A DNA stretch of 14,236 nucleotides from Phycisphaeraceae bacterium (GCA_003551485.1 PUMS01000437.1:1-14236); one strand, 5' to 3'; positions 9,001 to 14,236 are shown, numbered from the stretch's first letter. Numbers and translations are program-made. Notes: generated by a model from the letters alone, not told the origin.

Positions 9001-9364
9001 CGATCCCACCGTGCAACAGGCCCTCGCCCCACCCGCTCAGGTGCCGGCCGATCAGACCCTCGATCTATGGCGCGAAAAGCCGTTCGCCGTACGGCTCGAC
9101 GACGACCTGGTGCAGGGCTACTTCGACCGCGTGGTGGTGCGCCGCCGGGGGGGGCGTGCGGTGGGGGCATCGATCCTGGACTTCAAGACCGACAGCGTGA
9201 GCGATGACACGGTCCTCGAAGAGAAGTTGGGGTATTACCAGCCGCAGATTCGGGCCTATCGCCGCTGCCTTGCCACCATGCTGGGCCTGCCGCCGCAGCA
9301 GATCGAAGCGGCCCTTCTGTTCGTGGCCCTGCCCCGCCTGGTGGCCGTTCCATTCGGGGGTTGA
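6068..9364 (+). CDS. addA: AddA-type helicase-nuclease, UvrD/Rep superfamily 1
   Basis: A 1098-residue ATP-dependent DNA helicase with a C-terminal nuclease domain, the motor partner of AddB. Helicase motifs occur in order: Walker A ASAGAGKT at 19-26, motif Ia TTFTRKAA at 49-56, Walker B LDEFQD at 365-370, motif III VGDVKQAIYGWRGG from 406, motif V MTIHKSKGLEF at 709-719, and motif VI YVAMTRAR at 788-795. The nuclease domain has H929 (GTVMHAF), D1020 (YFDR) and D1038-F-K1040, so it also looks active. Between the two lies a linker with nine consecutive prolines (863-871) followed by an Arg/Ala-rich stretch. GGGAGG at 6056-6061, six bases before the ATG, and the four-base overlap with addB indicate translational coupling. 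Length is a little below the usual AddA of about 1150-1240 residues. RecB is a less likely alternative, given the AddB neighbour and the absence of RecC and RecD. Confidence 0.92.
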   Translation: MSGTVTTQAVAMPHCMIRASAGAGKTYRLTTHYLGLVLAGAEPPSILATTFTRKAAGQILGRILSRLAEAAMQREKAAQLARDLGVESLSMRRCRDMLVKLTGELHRVAVSTLDSFFARLARSFRLELGLPPAAQVVAAEAPAAADLRRRAIEALFAEEPPQVLLDLMQRLHHDSRQRRVTDAVEGTIAGLLDLHAEAPEAALWFADEIEGGMDEADLRAAIEFLRGQSLELTDKRFTKALNNHCQDADAGDWGSFCSKGLAKRIVEGATTFCNKEIPPPLIEQIERIIAHGRAEVLKLEQRRTHATFELLDRYVRHHERLSRRHRVMLFSDVPRALSTSLGRIDAMMLEDIYYRLDGRIGHLMLDEFQDTSLMQWQVLEPLAREIASHGDVDDRALGADRSFFCVGDVKQAIYGWRGGRAELFDHVERELGLYSQPLDESWRSSQIVLDAVNRVFGHLEGNPALEKHPEAVAAWNRDFRPHTAVKTDLPGYVELATSPAPPAGSADEATPDADADTTETDGAMDEDAWHLEHAATRIAELAGRMPGLTFGVLVPQNRDVSALIDLLRQRGVPASGEGGKPLTDDAAVLTMLCALRLADHPGDSIAAFRVLHSPLAAVLGMADMRPSTVRRVALAVREGLSLHGYAGLITAWARRIAADCDGRNVLRLTQLIELAEQWEALATPRPGQFVAFVEATAVEEPSAAPVRVMTIHKSKGLEFDVVVLPVLDKSIGSMHNVTFCPWRDEPTGPVRAVYPSSNAAVRSLFEPAARAHEQALARRVQDDLCGLYVAMTRARYGLYMLIRPLKQNDQGRTLSRGWRSAAYDTLLRHCLCELLDERFDGGEVLYAHGDAAWHEAVAGEPLPPPPPPPPPRVRRPRAAEAGGDARPATARRSWRQTSPSGLEGAGRVAVADLLRLTPAGGAEYGTVMHAFFQQVEWLDEQTEPPGEDELQQVAAAIAHERPEQEIERIITRFYELLSDPTVQQALAPPAQVPADQTLDLWREKPFAVRLDDDLVQGYFDRVVVRRRGGRAVGASILDFKTDSVSDDTVLEEKLGYYQPQIRAYRRCLATMLGLPPQQIEAALLFVALPRLVAVPFGG

Positions 9365-9500
9365 GGGCCGGGGATTCGGCGGTGTCGTCCGATAATGCAG
9401 GAGTCCGGCTCCCTCCGGGGCCCTCCTCTTCCGGGAGTCACTCATGGGACTGCGCCGCACCCACGAGGATGAAAAGCGCGGCGCCGATGCGGACGCCCCA

Positions 9501-9572
9501 CATGGAGCGCGGCCGTCCCGGCCGCTCCGGGGTCCGCAGGCCGGAATGCGGCCGAGACGGCCGCGCTCCATG
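9501..9572. repeat. 72-nt hairpin element with 17-bp perfect terminal arms
   Basis: CATGGAGCGCGGCCGTC (9501-9517) is the exact reverse complement of 9556-9572. After one C.A mismatch, seven more pairs follow (9519-9525 with 9548-9554). After a two-base bulge, five more follow (9526-9530 with 9541-9545), leaving a ten-base loop. This gives about 29 pairs in 72 bases. It lacks coding capacity and a T run, so it is not a standard terminator. From memory, similar 'GGAGCGCGGCCG' palindromes are scattered through Planctomycetota and Verrucomicrobiota genomes as REP- or MITE-like elements; that link is recall, not a search. Confidence 0.8.
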
Positions 9573-9830
9573 CAGCCGGCTCCCGGAGGCGATTTTCACG
9601 GCAGAGGGCTGGGCGAGGGAGATATACGGGGCCCGTTCGAATCTGCTCTCACCCGCCGGCTCTCCCCCGCCCCCTGAAGCGGAGCAAGGCGTGAGGACAC
9701 TCCCCCCGTGATGCGCCCCGTTTTCCCCCCGGTGTGCCGCCGGGGAGGCCGGGTTCTCTGGAGCCCCCGACGCCATACGATCCCCACCCTTGCGGCACAT
9801 ACGTGACCCGTGTCAGCGTTGCCTCCCATC

Positions 9831-9867
9831 TTGATTGCGGTTGAGGCGCTGTTAACATAATCAACAG
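9831..9867 (+). promoter_or_regulatory. candidate promoter and operator for the two-gene HEPN-like unit
   Basis: TTGATT (9831-9836) is a possible -35. CATAAT (9856-9861) matches the -10 consensus at five of six positions but leaves a long 19-base spacer. TAACAT (9853-9858) gives 16 bases with a weaker match. The dyad CTGTT-N9-AACAG (9849-9867) covers the -10, and a second inverted pair GTTGA (9840-9844) / TCAAC (9861-9865) overlaps it. This layout suits a repressor site. The regulator is unknown; self-regulation by the downstream pair is inference. Confidence 0.45.
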
Positions 9868-9925
9868 AGGTTCTGCCGCGTGGCTGGACTGTGGGCGGTC
9901 GCGCAGACGAAAGGGAGCAATCGCT

Positions 9926-10384
9926 ATGACACAGGGGAGTTCCCATGCTAACAAACCGCTCCAGCTCGATGCCTCCCACGAGCACGATCGGCTCATCGTC
10001 CTGACGCCGGATGATGAAGACCGCTTCGTAAGGAGATGCGGGTGGGTGGTCGAGGCCGCGAAGCTGGGCATAAGCCGCGACCTGTGGCTGCGCGAGTTGC
10101 ACAGTCTGCTCACCCATGTCCGCCGCTGGGCCGAGCAGCACGCCCAGCGCATCCGGAGGTGCCTGGCGACGCAGCGCGACGCCCAGATCGCCATCCTCGT
10201 CGAGCCGGACAGCAACCACTTCGACTTCACGCTCAGTGATCTGCTGACCGAACTCGACCTCGAGTTGGCCGAGAAGTTCCAGGCATGCGCCTGTGACGTG
10301 CTTCAGGTTCCGCACAGGCCGCTGGAGGAGTTGCACGAGCTTGCCGGGAAAGGGGAGATGATCCTGATCTATGGCGACGGCTGA
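9926..10384 (+). CDS. uncharacterised small alpha/beta protein paired with a HEPN-like protein
   Basis: A 152-residue soluble protein with no signal peptide or membrane segment. The middle is mostly helical (about 48-82, rich in Trp, Arg and His). The C-terminal half alternates predicted strands and helices: strand AQIAILVEP (86-94), a helix beginning FTLSDLLTELDLELAEKF (101-118), strand CDVLQVP (123-129) and a final strand MILIYG (145-150). I see no nuclease, kinase, DNA-binding or nucleotidyltransferase motif; in particular the GS...DxD pattern of MNT antitoxins is absent. AAGGGAG at 9911-9917, eight bases before the ATG, supports the start. Its last 14 bases overlap the next gene, so the two are almost certainly co-translated. 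I recall similar proteins next to HEPN-like genes elsewhere but know no function. A partner or antitoxin role is only a hypothesis. Confidence 0.75.
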   Translation: MTQGSSHANKPLQLDASHEHDRLIVLTPDDEDRFVRRCGWVVEAAKLGISRDLWLRELHSLLTHVRRWAEQHAQRIRRCLATQRDAQIAILVEPDSNHFDFTLSDLLTELDLELAEKFQACACDVLQVPHRPLEELHELAGKGEMILIYGDG

Positions 10385-10766
10385 GCAACACAGGGCCAGG
10401 TGGCATCATAACCGGGCGTTTCTGGCTACCATCAAAGATGCTTATGCGGATTGGATGGTGGTGGTGATGTTCTACTCCGTGCTTCATGCGGTGGAGGCAG
10501 TTTTTGTGCACCACGGTATTCGGGTCCACGGCGGACATGAGGCACGAAACCAGACGTTGAAGAGGTACAATCGTTACAAGGAGATATGGCGCCATTACCG
10601 TCCCCTGTACGATGCCGCCCGTACCGCACGCTACGAAGCGGATGCCGGGGAATGGATGCCTGTCGATAAGGTCAAGGGCGAACTGGCCAAGCACTTTTAC
10701 GGGCTCGAGCGGTCGGTGGCGCGGCTGCTGGGAGCGGGGAACCCTCCACCGCATTTGTGGACGTGA
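10371..10766 (+). CDS. HEPN-like domain protein
   Basis: A 131-residue, mostly helical protein. It shows the pattern of a HEPN-like family: WHHNRAFL near 11-18, DWMVVVMFYSVLHAVEA at 27-43, HGGHEARN at 53-60, then YRPLYDAARTARY at 76-88. HEPN proteins include RNases in toxin-antitoxin, defence and abortive infection systems, but many lack activity. I do not see a clear RxxxxxH catalytic motif here; the nearest candidate (RTARYEAD) has no following His, so a catalytic role is doubtful. The ATG lies within the upstream frame, with GGGGAG at 10352-10357 thirteen bases before it, a long spacing that suggests dependence on upstream translation. GC content falls clearly in the middle of the gene (roughly 10420-10640) compared with its neighbours, a possible sign of transfer. 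Confidence 0.75.
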   Translation: MATAEQHRARWHHNRAFLATIKDAYADWMVVVMFYSVLHAVEAVFVHHGIRVHGGHEARNQTLKRYNRYKEIWRHYRPLYDAARTARYEADAGEWMPVDKVKGELAKHFYGLERSVARLLGAGNPPPHLWT

Positions 10767-11087
10767 CAATCGCTTCGTTATCTGGGCTTTTTGAGGTTCC
10801 GAGCCAAGCATCAGGCAGGCCACTTCCGTTGAATCGCGATTTCTACCCTCGAGTGTACAGGGTGTTTCACAATGATGGCCAGACCGTCACAATCAGGGGG
10901 GGGCAGTCCGGTCACGTGCCGGGTCCGATGGAGTTGGACCACGAGTAGGAATTGCCACACCCCGGTTGGCGGCGGCCGCGGGGCCACTGGCGGTGGGGCG
11001 GGGGTTGGCATAAGGTGATGGACTTGAGCGTGTGCAAGGCGCGGCATGCCCTGCGATGGCCCGCGCCGCCGTGCGATGGAGACTGTC
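10767..11087. other. 321-base region without a gene
   Basis: No convincing gene. A 63-codon frame at 10757-10948 begins inside the HEPN-like gene, has no ribosome binding site and resembles nothing I know. Five Ts at 10788-10792 follow no stem, so I cannot call a terminator. The first half continues the lower GC of the gene pair; from about 10960 the DNA is again very GC-rich. I find no convincing promoter for the GH4 gene. Confidence 0.55.
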
Positions 11088-12518
11088 ATGACTGAAACGA
11101 CCGCCCAGGAAACCACCGTAGGCCACGCCGCGCACACCCAGGCGGCAGATTCCCAGCGTGGGCTGCCGGGCCAGGGACTGAGGCCGATCAAGCTGGTGAT
11201 GCTCGGGGCCGGCTCGATGTTCACCCCCCGCCTGGTGCGCGACGTGCTGGGCGTGCCGGGGCTGAGGGGCGGGGAGATTGCCCTGGTCGACATCGACCGC
11301 GAGCGGCTCGAGGTCATGCACCGGCTGATCCAGAAGCTCATCGCCGACACCGGTGCCCGGGGCTGGACCGTCACCGCCTCGCCCGACCGCACCGAGGTCA
11401 TGGCCGGGGCCCACTACCTGGTCAACTGCATCGAGGTCAGCGGCGTCGAGTGCGTGGCGCTGGACAACGACATCCCGCTCAAGTACGGCATCGACCAGTG
11501 CATCGGCGACACCATCGGGCCCGGCGGCCTGTTCAAGGCGCTGCGGACGGTGCCGGTGTTCCTCGAGGTTCTGCGCGACGCCGAGCGGCTGTGCCCCGAA
11601 GCGCTGGTGCTCAACTACACCAACCCGATGAGCATCATGTGCCTGGCCGCGGGTCGCTCGAGCTGGATACCGGTGGTGGGCCTGTGCCACAGCGTACAGC
11701 TCACCAGCCACAAGCTGGCCCGCGATGCGGGCGTGCCCTTCGAGGAGTTGGCCTGGGAGTGTGCGGGCATCAACCACCTGTCGTGGTTCACCCGCCTGGA
11801 GCACCAGGGGCGCGACCTGTACCCGCTGCTGCGTGAGAAGGTCGAGCACGGCGAGGGCGAGGTCTATGAGTCCGACCCGGTCCGCTACGACATGATGCTG
11901 CATTTCGGGGCGTTCATCACCGAGTCCAGCGGCCACCTCTCCGAGTACCTGCCCTACTACCGCAAGCGCAAGGACCTGATCGAGACGTACTGCCGCGACG
12001 GCTACCGCGGCGGGTCGCGCTTCTATGCCAGCAACTGGCCCGACTGGCGCCGCGGCAACGATGAGGAGCGCCTGGCCATGCTGCGGGGCGAAAAGGAGCT
12101 CAGTTTCAAGCGGAGCTGGGAATACGCCTCCTGGATCATCGAAGCGCGGGAGAAGAACTCACCGGTCTGCATCCACGGCAACGTGATGAACCGCGCTGCC
12201 GGCGGCGACGATGGCGGCACGCTGATCACCAACCTGCCGGCCGACGGCTGCGTCGAGGTGGCGTGCATGATCGACCGCAACGGTGTGCATCCGACGCGCT
12301 ACGGCAAGCTGCCGCCGCAGATGGCGGCGGTCTGCGACTGGAACATGCGCGTGTTCGACCTGGCCGCCACCGCGTGCATGGAAAGGAGCAAGGAGGCCGC
12401 CATCCACGCCCTGCTGCTGGACCCGCTCAGCGCTGCGGTCTGCTCACCGGCTGAGATCCGGCGGATGACGCTGGAGATGTTCGACGCCGAGGCCGATTTC
12501 CTGCCCGGCTACCATTGA
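11088..12518 (+). CDS. GH4 glycosidase, alpha-galactosidase (MelA-like) subtype
   Basis: A 476-residue cytoplasmic glycoside hydrolase of family 4, which uses NAD+ and a divalent metal (usually Mn2+) in a redox-assisted elimination mechanism. The dinucleotide-binding motif is LGAGSMF near 39-45, with an acidic strand end 'LVDID' near 66-70. NYTNP lies at 176-180. The specificity motif is CHSV at 200-203, with INH at 228-230; C200 and H230 are the expected metal ligands. CHSV marks alpha-galactosidases in GH4, as opposed to CDxP or CNxP in the phospho-glucosidases and CHE/CHG in the glucosidase and glucuronidase types. The start is ATG 11088, with GGAG at 11078-11081 six bases upstream; in-frame ATGs at 11046 and 11076 lack good sites. 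Length is normal. No transporter or regulator is adjacent, so the natural substrate is not shown. Confidence 0.93.
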   Translation: MTETTAQETTVGHAAHTQAADSQRGLPGQGLRPIKLVMLGAGSMFTPRLVRDVLGVPGLRGGEIALVDIDRERLEVMHRLIQKLIADTGARGWTVTASPDRTEVMAGAHYLVNCIEVSGVECVALDNDIPLKYGIDQCIGDTIGPGGLFKALRTVPVFLEVLRDAERLCPEALVLNYTNPMSIMCLAAGRSSWIPVVGLCHSVQLTSHKLARDAGVPFEELAWECAGINHLSWFTRLEHQGRDLYPLLREKVEHGEGEVYESDPVRYDMMLHFGAFITESSGHLSEYLPYYRKRKDLIETYCRDGYRGGSRFYASNWPDWRRGNDEERLAMLRGEKELSFKRSWEYASWIIEAREKNSPVCIHGNVMNRAAGGDDGGTLITNLPADGCVEVACMIDRNGVHPTRYGKLPPQMAAVCDWNMRVFDLAATACMERSKEAAIHALLLDPLSAAVCSPAEIRRMTLEMFDAEADFLPGYH

Positions 12519-12561
12519 TTCTGCCGTTGCGGGGCGGACTCGAGGTCTCCCGCTCCGCCGC

Positions 12562-12576
12562 GCGGCGCTGCGCCGC
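12562..12576. other. small GC hairpin between the glycosidase and glycosyltransferase genes
   Basis: GCGGCG, loop CTG, CGCCGC: a 6-bp stem in the 86-base gap. No T run follows, so it is not an intrinsic terminator, and the two genes may be co-transcribed. It could stabilise mRNA or be chance in GC-rich DNA. Confidence 0.3.
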
Positions 12577-12604
12577 AGCAACAGAGGCGCATGGAAGCTG
12601 AGCG

Positions 12605-13705
12605 ATGAGCCGATCCAGCCTGAACATCGCGATGCTGGCACCGATCAGTTGGCCCGTCCCGCCGGTGGGCTACGGCCCCTGGGAGCAGGTGGTCTACAAC
12701 CTCACCGAGGAACTGGTTGAGCGCGGCCACCAGGTCACGCTTTTTGCCGCGGCCGGCTCGAAGACCCGCGCCCAACTGATTCAGACCGTGCCCCACGCGT
12801 TCAATACCTGGCCGCGCCGGGAGTTGGAACGGCCCCGTCGCTACGACCAGGACAGCGGCCTGCTCGAGGGCCCGCCCGACTTGCGCATCCTCGAGCAGCA
12901 GCACGTCGCCACCTGCATGGAACACGTCCAGGGGGGCGATTTCGACGTCGTTCACTCGCATCTGCATGTGCATGCCCTGGTCTTCTCGCGCCTGATTCGG
13001 TGCCCGATGGTCAGCTCGCTGCACGGCGCGGCGTGGGTGCGGTCAATGCACCCGGTGTTCGACCGCTACCGGGACCAGCCCTTCGTCTCGCTTTCCGATG
13101 CCGAGCGCTCGCTCAAGCCCGACCTCAACTACGTGCGGACGGTGTACAACGGCGTGGACCTCGAGCAGTTCGCGTTCGAGCCGCGAAAGCAGGACTATCT
13201 GCTGTTCGCCGGCCGGCTCTCACCGGAGAAGGGCCCGGCCGAGGCCATCGCCATCGCCAGGCAGGCGGACACGCCGCTGCGCATCGCCGGCATGATCGAG
13301 CCGCAGCACCGCGACTACTACGAGCGGGAGGTGGCCCCCCACGTCGACGGCGAGCGGGTGCGTTACCTGGGCCTGCTGTCGCAGCGCGACCTTGCCGTCG
13401 AGTACCACCACGCGAAGGCGGTGCTGTTTCCCATCCACTGGTGCGAGCCGTGCAGCATGGTGGGCATCGAGGCCCAGGCCTGCGGCACGCCGATCATCGG
13501 CACCCGCTACGGCTACCTGCCCGAGCTGATCCGCGACGGCCGCACCGGCTTCCTGGCCGACACCATCGAGCAGGCCGCCGCGGCGGTCGCCCGGCTCGAC
13601 GAACTCGACCCCGCCGCATGCCGCCGCAACGTGCAGGACCGCTTCAGCCGCCAGACGATGGCCGCCGGGTACGAAGAGGTCTACAGGCAACTGGCGGGGC
13701 GGTGA
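12605..13705 (+). CDS. glycosyltransferase family 4 (GT-B fold)
   Basis: A 366-residue cytoplasmic or membrane-associated retaining glycosyltransferase. The N-terminal Rossmann half starts with IAMLAPISWPVPPVGYG (8-24), where the Gly-rich acceptor-side loop lies, and contains VVHSHLHVHA near 115-124. The C-terminal donor-binding half begins after VYNGVDL (180-186). It has FAGRLSPEKG (201-210) and the E-x7-E motif EPCSMVGIE (E281 and E289), followed by ACGTPIIGT. These are the standard GT4 donor-site features. GGAAG at 12593-12597, seven bases before the ATG, supports the start. It lies 86 bases downstream of the GH4 gene on the same strand. Donor and acceptor cannot be read from sequence; envelope polysaccharide or glycoconjugate synthesis is the usual role for such enzymes. 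Confidence 0.92.
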   Translation: MSRSSLNIAMLAPISWPVPPVGYGPWEQVVYNLTEELVERGHQVTLFAAAGSKTRAQLIQTVPHAFNTWPRRELERPRRYDQDSGLLEGPPDLRILEQQHVATCMEHVQGGDFDVVHSHLHVHALVFSRLIRCPMVSSLHGAAWVRSMHPVFDRYRDQPFVSLSDAERSLKPDLNYVRTVYNGVDLEQFAFEPRKQDYLLFAGRLSPEKGPAEAIAIARQADTPLRIAGMIEPQHRDYYEREVAPHVDGERVRYLGLLSQRDLAVEYHHAKAVLFPIHWCEPCSMVGIEAQACGTPIIGTRYGYLPELIRDGRTGFLADTIEQAAAAVARLDELDPAACRRNVQDRFSRQTMAAGYEEVYRQLAGR

Positions 13706-13740
13706 GGGGGCCGATGCGGGATCCCCGGGAATCGCCTGGG

Positions 13741-13841
13741 TGCCCGGCAACCAGTGCTGGCGGGGTCGAACGGGGGTACTGCTGGACAAGCCGCCGGTGG
13801 CACCCGGCGGGGGTGACGAGCAGGTTGGCATGCCCGGCAAC
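13741..13841. repeat. direct-repeat-flanked segment with a degenerate hairpin
   Basis: The 11-mer TGCCCGGCAAC occurs at 13741-13751 and again at 13831-13841, flanking 79 bases. Between them ACTGCTGG (13778-13785), spacer ACAAG and CCGCCGGTG (13791-13799) form an imperfect dyad, followed by CACCCGGC. This resembles, from memory, the 'CACTGCTGG-ACAAG-CCAGCAGTG' intergenic palindromes common in planctomycete genomes, here with several substitutions. Confidence 0.5.
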
Positions 13842-13850
13842 AATCAGAAG

Positions 13851-13886
13851 AAAGCCGGCCGCGCGGGGGGGGCAGCGGCCGGCTTT
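13851..13886 (-). terminator. intrinsic terminator of rpmH, possibly bidirectional
   Basis: AAAGCCGGCCGC (13851-13862) and GCGGCCGGCTTT (13875-13886) form a perfect 12-bp stem with a 12-base loop. On the minus strand the stem is followed by TTTCTTCTGATTGTT-type U-rich sequence (counting its last three bases), as expected for an intrinsic terminator 48 bases after the rpmH stop. On the plus strand only three Ts follow before G-rich DNA, so termination of the glycosyltransferase transcript would be weaker. Confidence 0.8.
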
Positions 13887-13915
13887 GGGCGGGGGGCTGG
13901 GTTGGGGGGCCGGGG
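13887..13915 (+). other. G-quadruplex-type G-run cluster next to the rpmH terminator
   Basis: G runs of 3, 6, 3, 6 and 4 are separated by C, CT, TT and CC. The pattern strongly fits a quadruplex on the plus strand. It lies between the rpmH stop and its terminator, so rpmH mRNA carries the C-rich complement, and plus-strand read-through from the glycosyltransferase gene would carry the G-rich form. Confidence 0.5.
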
Positions 13916-13933
13916 TTGCGGAGTTGCGGGGGG

Positions 13934-14080
13934 TTACCAGTCGCGGACGTTGACCGACCGGCCGAGTCGGCGCTTGCGGTTGAGCATGCGGCGGCCCTTG
14001 CTGGTGCGCATCCTCGCACGGAAGCCGAACTTGCGCGCCCGCTTGACGTTGCTCTTGCGCTTGGGGTAGTGGATGGTCAT
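13934..14080 (-). CDS. rpmH: ribosomal protein L34 (bL34)
   Basis: A 48-residue, very basic protein of the large ribosomal subunit. The core KFGFRARMRTSKGRR (17-31) followed by MLNRKRRLGR (32-41) is the L34 signature (normally H/V-GFRARMxTxxGRxxLxxRRxKGR). The N-terminus (MTIHYPKRKSNVKRAR) differs from the common MKRTYQPS start, and the C-terminus has an extra SVNVRDW tail. AGGAG (complement of 14089-14093) lies eight bases before the ATG. The gene is convergent with the glycosyltransferase gene and is followed by a strong terminator. rnpA, which usually follows rpmH, is not here. The gene is short enough to be missed by length filters. Confidence 0.95.
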   Translation of the reverse strand: MTIHYPKRKSNVKRARKFGFRARMRTSKGRRMLNRKRRLGRSVNVRDW

Positions 14081-14180
14081 CACTGGGTCTCCTGTCGGTT
14101 CGCGGCCCGGCTTCGCTGCGCTGCACCGCGGAGGGCCCGCGGCCTTCGGCAGGCCGGGGGGACCTTCCAGGAACGGGGGC

Positions 14181-14222
14181 CTTCCGGGGGCCGGGGGTCT
14201 TCCGGGCTTCCGGGCTTCCGGG
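14181..14222. repeat. tandem CTTCCGGG array upstream of rpmH
   Basis: Three uninterrupted copies of CTTCCGGG occupy 14199-14222 and a fourth lies at 14181-14188. Related CTTCC-like units occur at 14163-14172. On the rpmH strand the unit reads CCCGGAAG. The array is about 100 bases before the rpmH start, where its promoter or leader should be. I see no clear -35 or -10 in the remaining bases. Confidence 0.75.
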
Positions 14223-14236
14223 GGTCAGCGGCCGAC

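Larger units (their letters stand above)
9365..9925. other. 561-base intergenic region with repeat-like DNA
   Basis: I see no credible gene on either strand; the short open frames here follow the inverted repeat and have no ribosome binding sites. The left part (about 9365-9500) is featureless apart from one CTTCCGGG octamer at 9428-9435. The middle holds the 72-nt hairpin at 9501-9572. From about 9600 to 9775 the DNA is C-rich and resembles a second dispersed repeat, with a small stem at 9727-9745 (CCCCGG, seven-base loop, CCGGGG). From about 9830 the composition turns AT-richer and carries the promoter of the next gene pair. Confidence 0.6.

Noticed and set aside
7397..9016. 539-codon minus-strand frame opposite addA
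   Set aside because: Low-complexity His/Arg/Gly-rich antisense frame without a recognisable domain.
9361..9711. Short frames across the intergenic repeat, including similar ones on both strands
   Set aside because: The palindrome reads similarly in both directions, giving matching RPGR/GRDGRAP-type peptides on both strands. There are no ribosome binding sites.
10757..10948. 63-codon frame after the HEPN-like gene
   Set aside because: It starts inside the upstream gene, lacks a ribosome binding site and resembles no known protein; possible but unsupported.
14199..14222. CRISPR-like or origin repeat array at the right edge
   Set aside because: The units are 8 bases and contiguous with no spacers, and no DnaA box (TTATCCACA-like) or AT-rich stretch is present.

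Overview
The window is GC-rich DNA with strong G/C third-position codon bias and one gene every 1-3 kb. The gene set, the dispersed hairpin repeats and the style of the L34 protein suggest a member of the Planctomycetota, possibly Phycisphaerae. This is inference from recalled patterns, not a database match. There are no rRNA, tRNA, transposase, phage or CRISPR features.

Layout. (1) 70-2843: a single-pass membrane protein with a GspC/PilP-like periplasmic part, followed by a GspE/PilB-type secretion or pilus ATPase. This looks like the end of a type II secretion or type IV pilus operon. (2) 2844-3044: a short gap with a GC palindrome, a large G/C hairpin, a G-quadruplex-type G-run cluster and a TATACT -10 hexamer placed so that transcription should start at the next ATG. 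(3) 3045-9364: addB-addA, overlapping by ATGA, encoding an AddAB-type helicase-nuclease for double-strand break processing. (4) 9365-9925: no gene, but a 72-nt near-perfect hairpin element and other repeat-like DNA, ending in an AT-richer promoter with dyad symmetry. (5) 9926-10766: two small overlapping genes, an uncharacterised alpha/beta protein and a HEPN-like helical protein, in visibly lower-GC DNA. This is the most accessory-looking part. (6) 11088-13705: a GH4 glycosidase with the CHSV alpha-galactosidase signature, then a GT4 glycosyltransferase. (7) 13934-14080, minus strand: rpmH (ribosomal protein L34), 48 codons, with a strong terminator between it and the convergent glycosyltransferase gene. 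The right edge carries a tandem CTTCCGGG array upstream of rpmH.

How they work together. The first two genes belong to an envelope export or pilus machine. AddA and AddB should form one heterodimeric enzyme. The two small genes look like a self-contained, translationally coupled pair with its own promoter and a possible autoregulatory operator. They are the best candidate for a poorly described system, though nothing in the sequence shows what it does. The glycosidase and glycosyltransferase are probably carbohydrate housekeeping. rpmH stands alone, without the rnpA gene that usually follows it.
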